Shown here: positions 59,645-64,000 of the stretch, piece after piece
How positions within the stretch are numbered: the stretch's first letter is position 1
Layout of the letters: every line of letters begins with the position of its first letter
Source of the DNA: Streptomyces sp. SAI-127
Lineage (GTDB): Bacteria; Actinomycetota; Actinomycetes; Streptomycetales; Streptomycetaceae
Direction of reading: 5' to 3'
Assembly: GCF_029894425.1 (NCBI RefSeq)
Contig: NZ_JARXYJ010000001.1
Coordinates: forward strand, 930,001 to 994,000
DNA length: 64,000 nt
Translations under genes and position numbers: made by a program
Notes under the pieces: generated by a model
Told to the model about the DNA's origin: nothing
The model's input: the letters and a program-made list of their open reading frames with translations, nothing else
Databases searched by the model: none

Positions 59645-61029
59645 CACGCACTCCTCGGCTCGGCCACCCGTGTGGGTGCCTTTGACAGGGCGCGCAGCGC
59701 CGACCGGACCTTGGCGCGGTGGTCCATCATCACCGAGCGGGCGACCCCGTCGAGCACCGCCCAGGCCGCCGCGAGGTCCTCCAGCGGCGCGTCACGAACG
59801 TCGCGCCCGTGCAGCCGTACCCACAGCCGCCTCATGTAGGCGGCCCACGGCGTACGGAGGTCCCGGGCGAGGGCGTCCAGGACGCCGCCGTCCGGATCGG
59901 GGCGCGGGGAGACGGTCATTCTGCGGGCGCGCAGGACCGAGGCCTCCCGGCGCCAGCGGCTGTTGACGGCTCGGTGTGCCGCGGTCCGGCCCGACGCGGG
60001 TTCACCGGTGCCCAGCGGATCGAGGCCCACCGCGAGCCGGCCGCCGAGGACCACGGCGACGCGCAGGCTCTCGTCGTGCAGGCCCAGCGGGGCGCAGCTG
60101 CGGCCGGTCTCCCGGCCGACCAGTTCCGGCACCGGCGGCAGTTCCTCCCGCCGGGCCGACGACTGCAGGACGACGAAGAGCCGTTCGAAGAGGGTGCGGT
60201 CCAGCGGGGCGGAAAGCGTGGCCGTCGAGGCGCCGCGGCCGACCTGCGGGCGCGGTGGCGCCTGGTGCGCGGTCAGTCCCAGATGTGCCGGCAGGTCGCC
60301 CCGCCCCCAGACTCCGCCCGCGTGCGCCCACAGAGCCCGGCCGAACAGCTCTCCGTGCCCGGCCTCGACCAGGGCCGCGTACTCCGGTACGTCTCCCGCC
60401 CGGCCCGGCGTGCCGCAGGCGTCCAGAACCACGGCCGCCAGGTCGACCGCCGCGCTCGCGTCGCTGCTCGGGGCCGGGCCCGAGAGGCGGCTCTCCCAGG
60501 CGACGACGAGCTCTCCGTCGAGCCGGGTGCGCCGGGCGGCGTCGGACAGATAGCCCTTCAGCGCTTCCACCGTGCGTCCGTCGGCCGTGTCCGCCACGTC
60601 CTCGACGACGACCCTGGCCCTGTCCGTCGCGTCCACGTCGTCCGAGGGCGCTCCGTGCTCGGTGGCCAGTTCGAAGCAGCGCTGGAAGTACAGGTCCTGG
60701 GGGTTGCCCGCCACGATGCCCAGTGCCCGGCGGGTCCTCTTGAGCAGCGTGAACCACTGTGCCGTCGCCACGAGAAGCGCACCGGACCGACGGATCAGTT
60801 CGTCGAGGCCCGCGGCCTCGGCCGGTCCGAGGAAGTCCACGGCGAGTTCGGGGCGCAGTGCGGGACGGACGACCAGCGGCAGCACGATCAGTTTGACCGT
60901 CCGGGTCAACGGTGCCCCGCCGGGGCCGCTCAGCGATTCGAGCCCCGGACCGAGCCCACGCCAGGCGTGGTCGATGACCATGGCACGCGGTCGGCGCACG
61001 CCGGTCGGCTGGCTCGGGGGCGTCGGCAT
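59644..61029 (-). CDS. Unrecognised 461-aa protein, first gene of the CHAT operon
   Basis: Start ATG 61029 is chosen; ATG 61050 in the same frame is the alternative. Neither has a clear ribosome site, and TACGCT 6-11 bases before 61029 would fit a leaderless promoter. The protein is soluble and helical with RTVKLIVLPLVVRPALRPEL, ALLVATAQWFTLLKRTRRAL and a Leu/Arg-rich end (LRTPWAAYMRRLWVRLHGRD, LAAAWAVLDGVARSVMMDHR). I recognise no domain, and no Walker, HD or metal motif is visible. Its position suggests a sensor, adaptor or substrate in the CHAT system. Confidence 0.72.
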   Translation of the reverse strand: MPTPPSQPTGVRRPRAMVIDHAWRGLGPGLESLSGPGGAPLTRTVKLIVLPLVVRPALRPELAVDFLGPAEAAGLDELIRRSGALLVATAQWFTLLKRTRRALGIVAGNPQDLYFQRCFELATEHGAPSDDVDATDRARVVVEDVADTADGRTVEALKGYLSDAARRTRLDGELVVAWESRLSGPAPSSDASAAVDLAAVVLDACGTPGRAGDVPEYAALVEAGHGELFGRALWAHAGGVWGRGDLPAHLGLTAHQAPPRPQVGRGASTATLSAPLDRTLFERLFVVLQSSARREELPPVPELVGRETGRSCAPLGLHDESLRVAVVLGGRLAVGLDPLGTGEPASGRTAAHRAVNSRWRREASVLRARRMTVSPRPDPDGGVLDALARDLRTPWAAYMRRLWVRLHGRDVRDAPLEDLAAAWAVLDGVARSVMMDHRAKVRSALRALSKAPTRVAEPRSA

Positions 61030-61190
61030 GTGAGGAGCGTACGCCGACATCAAACAGGCGAACGAACCTGGGATCGGTAGGAGTTGCCGGCCGCCTAGCG
61101 TCCCTCTCGTCAGGCAGGAGCGACGGCGAACAGCCAACCGTGACCGGAACGACCCACCGCGTGACCCGGCCACCAGAAAGGGAGAACACC

Positions 61191-61613
61191 ATGGGAATCT
61201 TCGGAAAGCGCAAGAGCCGCGAGGAGCGGGCCTCCGAGATCGCCGCCCAGGTGGCGGACGGCAAGGGCTTCTACGGCCGCGCCACGCGCGCGTTCCTCGG
61301 CGCGGACGACTTCGCCCGGGTCCAGCAGTCGATGGGCGCCTACAACTCGGGCCTCGGCGTGCAGCAGTTGCTGGCCGCGGGGGCGCCGACCACACCGGCC
61401 GTGGTCGTGTCGATCGCCGACACCGGCAAGCTGGTCAACTTCGACCCGGTCGTCGACCTGGTCCTCCAGCCGTCCGGGGCGGCCGACCAGGTCGCCCTCC
61501 AGACCATCGTCTCGAAGCTGCGGATTCCCCGGGTCGGCGACCAGGTACTGCTGATCGCCGACCCCGGCCGGCCCGGTGGCTACCTGTACGCCGGGGACGG
61601 CGTGGCGCCGTGA
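61191..61613 (+). CDS. Hypothetical protein, 140 aa, divergent from the CHAT operon
   Basis: ATG 61191 follows GAAAGGGAG by 7 bases. A basic amphipathic start (MGIFGKRKSREERASEIAAQ) leads to a compact strand-rich domain (TPAVVVSIADTGKLVNFDPV, DLVLQPSGAADQVALQTIVS, IPRVGDQVLLIADPG). No family is known to me. It overlaps the next gene (GTGA), and the 161-bp gap (61030-61190) to the CHAT operon should hold promoters for both directions. Confidence 0.72.
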   Translation: MGIFGKRKSREERASEIAAQVADGKGFYGRATRAFLGADDFARVQQSMGAYNSGLGVQQLLAAGAPTTPAVVVSIADTGKLVNFDPVVDLVLQPSGAADQVALQTIVSKLRIPRVGDQVLLIADPGRPGGYLYAGDGVAP

Positions 61614-61903
61614 CCCCGACACCGTACGAACCGTACGAACCGTACGAGGCACCGACGTCCGACTCCGTGCTGCTCTCCTTCGACGGCCGGGTGCTGGAGG
61701 TGTTCGGCTACGTCGACGCCGCCCGCTACCACCTCCGGGAGGAACCGCGACTGGACTTCAAGTCCGGCCGGTTCCGCAGGCTGACGATCGTCGTGAGGTC
61801 CGGCAGGCATCACACCATGCCGTACGACGCGGACCGGCTCCCCGGCCTGCACGCCATGGCGGACCTGCCGGCGCGGAGCGTGGCCGAGAGAGGCCGCCTT
61901 TGA
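61610..61903 (+). CDS. Hypothetical protein, 97 aa
   Basis: GTG 61610 overlaps the preceding stop by four bases. After a YEPYEPYE repeat (from a 9-base DNA triplication) comes a beta-rich domain (VLLSFDGRVLEVFGYVDAAR, LDFKSGRFRRLTIVVRSGRH), reminiscent of small PH-like folds, but this is only an impression. The end lies in a 13-base repeat that places stops in several frames. Confidence 0.65.
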   Translation: MTPTPYEPYEPYEAPTSDSVLLSFDGRVLEVFGYVDAARYHLREEPRLDFKSGRFRRLTIVVRSGRHHTMPYDADRLPGLHAMADLPARSVAERGRL

Positions 61904-61930
61904 ACGGCGCCTTTGAACGGCGCCTTTGAG
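61897..61930. repeat. 13-bp tandem repeat at a gene junction
   Basis: CCTTTGAACGGCG occurs twice (61897-61909, 61910-61922), with a partial third copy. The length is not a multiple of three, and each unit brings a TGA, so slippage would change the 3' end of the 97-aa gene and the linkage to the next frame. Confidence 0.8.
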
Positions 61931-61977
61931 GCGGCGGTCGACGCGAGCGGTACAACCGGCGGCTCGACACCGTCGGG

Positions 61978-62184
61978 GTGGCGGCGGCAGCCGAAGTCAC
62001 CGAACTGACCGACTGGGACGACGGAGAAGAGGCCGGTGTCACCGTCGGTCTGCGGATCAGCGGGCTGGAGTGCCCGACGTTCGAGGCGACCTGGAAGCGA
62101 TCCAAGCACCCCGCCCTGCGCTTCGGCCTGCGGCTCCCGGCGGTGGCCGACCCGGCCGACCACCTGTTCCGCGTCGATTTCTGA
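61978..62184 (+). CDS. Small hypothetical protein, 68 aa, possibly 5' truncated
   Basis: GTG 61978 is the first start after the repeat; the reading frame before it (RRERYNRRLDTVG) also looks coding but has no start codon before the TGA at 61927. The product is strand-rich: VTELTDWDDGEEAGVTVGLR, ISGLECPTFEATWKRSKHPA, LRLPAVADPADHLFRVDF. It may be the surviving end of a longer protein broken by the 13-bp repeat. Confidence 0.5.
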   Translation: MAAAAEVTELTDWDDGEEAGVTVGLRISGLECPTFEATWKRSKHPALRFGLRLPAVADPADHLFRVDF

Positions 62185-62234
62185 GCGCCCGGAGCGAAAG
62201 CGGGCCGAATTCTCCTGGAGGGGGCGGGACTTGG

Positions 62235-63089
62235 ATGGGCGTGGACGACGTACTGAGACTGTGGTGGGTGCTGCCCACGGGCCTGGCACTGCTCGGCTAC
62301 GGGCTTGCCCTGGTCGGTCTGACCCCGGCCCAGCGAGCGGTCTGGGTGAAGGGGCGGATCGTGGAGGTGGGGCAGCCGGCGCACGGCGCCTCCAAGCGGG
62401 CCGGGATACCGGTGACGATCGCGTTCCGGGAACCGGCCACCGGTAAGAAGTTCGCCCTGTCGAACGTCGGCAAGCACGGCGACGCGGTCGAGGAAGCCTG
62501 GGTGGGCCGTGAGGTGGAGGTGCGCCACCCGCACGGGCGGCCGCACCAGTTCCGCGTGGTGCTGCACAGTCCGGAGGACAAGAACGGCCGGTACGGCCCG
62601 TACTGCACGGTGGTCCTGCTCCTCATCGGGCTGGTCATCCACGCGACCGTGCTGTGGGGCTACCCGTGGGCACTGCTCGGCTTCGGCACCCTGGTCACGG
62701 TCCTCGCGGCACTCAGCCCCGACATCCGCACGGCCCGCGCCCGCGACGCCCTGCTGGCCCATGCCATCGCCGTCCCGGCGCGTGTCGTGGCCGTCACCAG
62801 GGACGTCTACACCGACGGGGAGGGCGACGAGATCATCAATCACGCCCCCGTCGTCCGCTTCACCACCGTCGAGGGCACCGAGGTCACCGTCCTGTCCCGG
62901 GACGGCATCCCCGACCCGAGCCAGTCCCTCGGCCGCCGGCTCACCATCCACTACGCCCCCTCCGACCCGGCCGTCTACACACCCGACCCCGCGGCCGACC
63001 GCCGCGCCAACGAGAGGGCCGTCGGCACGATCATCATCCTGCTGATCGCCGGAACAGCGGCGGCCGTGACCGGCGCCATCCTGCTGTGA
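62235..63089 (+). CDS. DUF3592-like membrane protein, 284 aa
   Basis: ATG 62235 follows a GGAG-G run. An N-terminal helix (WWVLPTGLALLGYGLALVGL) is followed by a strand-rich soluble module (VKGRIVEVGQPAHG...IPVTIAF, GREVEVRHPHGRPHQFRV). Two adjacent helices (YCTVVLLLIGLVIHATVLWG, YPWALLGFGTLVTVLAALSP), a second such module (VPARVVAVTRDVYTDGEGDE, PVVRFTTVEGTEVTVLSRDG, RLTIHYAPSDPAVYTPDP) and a last helix complete it. The paired modules are the DUF3592 pattern. It is the last gene of the unit divergent from the CHAT operon and might anchor that system at the membrane. Confidence 0.78.
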   Translation: MGVDDVLRLWWVLPTGLALLGYGLALVGLTPAQRAVWVKGRIVEVGQPAHGASKRAGIPVTIAFREPATGKKFALSNVGKHGDAVEEAWVGREVEVRHPHGRPHQFRVVLHSPEDKNGRYGPYCTVVLLLIGLVIHATVLWGYPWALLGFGTLVTVLAALSPDIRTARARDALLAHAIAVPARVVAVTRDVYTDGEGDEIINHAPVVRFTTVEGTEVTVLSRDGIPDPSQSLGRRLTIHYAPSDPAVYTPDPAADRRANERAVGTIIILLIAGTAAAVTGAILL

Positions 63090-63117
63090 CAGCCCGCGGA
63101 CCGGACTCCTGGCCGAC

Positions 63118-63149
63118 AGCGGCGGCAGCGGCGGCAGCGGCGGCAGCGG
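63118..63149. repeat. 9-bp tandem repeat in an intergenic region
   Basis: Three and a half copies of AGCGGCGGC lie just after the DUF3592-like gene. The remaining part of 63090-63352 shows no gene or clear hairpin. Confidence 0.8.
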
Positions 63150-63352
63150 GGGAACGATCACGTGACAAGCCGTGGGTTCTTCCTGTCACCTGCGTCGAGC
63201 CCGTCACTACGGCAGGCCCGCTCCTACGACGGGCCCGACTCGACGACAGCGGCGGGCAGCGTGCTCACGCGGCGGCCCGATCAGCCCACGGCGGGCCGCC
63301 TCGTGCTCTCCCCCGGCGTCCCCTGTCGTGAGAACTCGCGGTGCCTTTCTGG

Positions 63353-64000
63353 TCACGCGGAACGACCAGACGAAGCCAGGACCGGGGTCTCGGGCAGGTG
63401 GGGGTAGGCGGCCGCCCGGTGCTGGAAGGAGAGGATCTTGGGGTTCTGGACGACGCCGTCACGCATCTCGATGGCCTTGCGGATCGTGACGTCGGTGTCC
63501 CATGCCGTAGGGCCGCTCATGACCTTGCGCATGTACGGAAGGAGCGCCTCACTGATCTCCCAGGTGGCGGAGTTCCACAGGTGGGACGGGCTGTGATCCA
63601 CCGCGTAGTAGTGGCAGCCCGGACCCACCTCGTGCATGGGCTCGCCGAAGGTGGTCGGGCGGGCGAAGGTGAAGCCCATGCCCTCGTCGCAGGCGACGTC
63701 GACGAAGAAGGTGCCCGGCCGGAACAGGGCGAGTTCCTCGTCCATGACGAAGGTGAGCGGTGCGTCGGTGTCCTGCAGGACACAGTTGACGATGATGTCG
63801 AACCCGGCCAGATACTCCGCCAGCGGCATGGAACCGGCCGCCGTGACCGCCCGCAGGCGCGACGGATCGTCCTCCTGCTCCTCGAAGTGGGCCATCACGA
63901 CCGAGGGCATCGGCGAGGCCACCGCCGCGGCGGCGCGCTGGGTGAGCACCGTGACATCGGTGACCCCCATGGCGCCCAGTCCCGTGACTGCTCCGCGCGC
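63353..64000 (-). CDS. N5-(carboxyethyl)ornithine synthase / alanine-dehydrogenase-like protein, 5' end beyond the window
   Basis: The frame is open to the window edge and reads AVTGLGAMGVTDVTVLTQR there, the NAD(P)-binding GxGAxG loop and acceptor strand, so the Met at 63970 is internal. Downstream are IIVNCVLQDTDAPLTFVMDE, FFVDVACDEGMGFTFARPTT, HYYAVDHSPSHLWNSATWEI and ILSFQHRAAAYPHLPE, a pattern I associate with carboxyethylornithine synthases and saccharopine/alanine-dehydrogenase relatives. It would make or break an opine-like imine linkage. At least the N-terminal catalytic domain is missing from view. Confidence 0.78.
   Translation of the reverse strand, partial: ARGAVTGLGAMGVTDVTVLTQRAAAAVASPMPSVVMAHFEEQEDDPSRLRAVTAAGSMPLAEYLAGFDIIVNCVLQDTDAPLTFVMDEELALFRPGTFFVDVACDEGMGFTFARPTTFGEPMHEVGPGCHYYAVDHSPSHLWNSATWEISEALLPYMRKVMSGPTAWDTDVTIRKAIEMRDGVVQNPKILSFQHRAAAYPHLPETPVLASSGRSA

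Noticed and set aside
56234..59839. 1201-codon plus-strand open frame over the CHAT operon
   Set aside because: Antisense to three coupled genes, one with an intact CHAT dyad; no recognisable fold.
1..64000. tRNA, rRNA, riboswitch or intact prophage/ICE
   Set aside because: No cloverleaf, rRNA-like, or conserved riboswitch sequence and no integrase or phage structural gene was recognised on either strand by eye; short RNAs could be missed.

Overview
The window is 64 kb of very GC-rich DNA. G or C dominates third codon positions, GTG starts and GTGA/ATGA overlaps are frequent, and the regulator and enzyme families are typical of filamentous actinobacteria. The gene content (GntR/YtrA-ABC cassette, secreted S8 protease, LAL regulator, a GH12+CBM2 cellulase very like Streptomyces CelB, a TGGGAGCGCTCCCA cellulose box) points to a Streptomyces chromosome, probably an accessory-rich arm. 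No rRNA, tRNA, CRISPR array or intact insertion sequence was seen.

Layout. 1-8.1 kb: the 3' part of a formylglycine-generating-enzyme-like gene runs into a mobile-element remnant. Next come group II intron debris, a GntR-ABC transporter cassette and a secreted subtilisin-like protease, then a second, intact copy of the same mobile-element sequence beside a deleted IS5-type transposase. The two ~290-bp copies are direct repeats bracketing about 6.4 kb. 8.5-16.1 kb: small hypotheticals, a frameshifted gene, a SnoaL-like protein, an NfeD-SPFH operon, a SulP transporter divergent from a MerR regulator, and a WD40 protein that looks 5'-truncated. 16.4-22 kb: a LAL-type LuxR regulator, an HxlR relic, ribonuclease J and a spermidine-synthase-like protein.

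22.2-38.5 kb is a sugar-acid catabolic region. It holds a ribose-type ABC importer, an IclR regulator, a cyclase-fold hydrolase, two D-2-hydroxyacid dehydrogenases, two 3-hydroxyisobutyrate-dehydrogenase-family enzymes, a short 6-phosphogluconate dehydrogenase, an MFS carrier, an FGGY gluconokinase, a gluconate-5-dehydrogenase-like SDR and an L-idonate-5-dehydrogenase-like enzyme. The palindrome ATnCTG-N9-CAGCAT occurs upstream of the ABC operon, of iclR and of the second oxidoreductase operon, suggesting one IclR regulon. A route idonate -> 5-ketogluconate -> gluconate -> 6-phosphogluconate -> pentose phosphate fits the enzymes, but the true substrate is not established.

38.6-40.4 kb holds decayed regulators; a wrecked TetR gene sits beside intact tandem operators in front of a short SDR gene. 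40.4-46.9 kb is a compact aromatic-catabolism operon (extradiol-type VOC protein, FAH-family hydrolase, FAD hydroxylase, acetoacetyl-CoA synthetase) under a divergent TetR. 47-49.6 kb is a CebR-like LacI regulator and a secreted GH12 endoglucanase. 50.2-54.3 kb carries a GtrA protein and a HicB-like/DUF4097/DrrAB-type ABC operon. 54.4-55.1 kb is a relic of an amino-acid permease and kdpD.

55.1-63.1 kb is the best candidate for an undescribed system: a tightly coupled three-gene operon (two unrecognised proteins and a 1002-aa TPR-CHAT protease-like protein) divergent from a run of small unrecognised proteins and a DUF3592-like membrane protein. The window ends inside a gene resembling N5-(carboxyethyl)ornithine synthase/alanine dehydrogenase.
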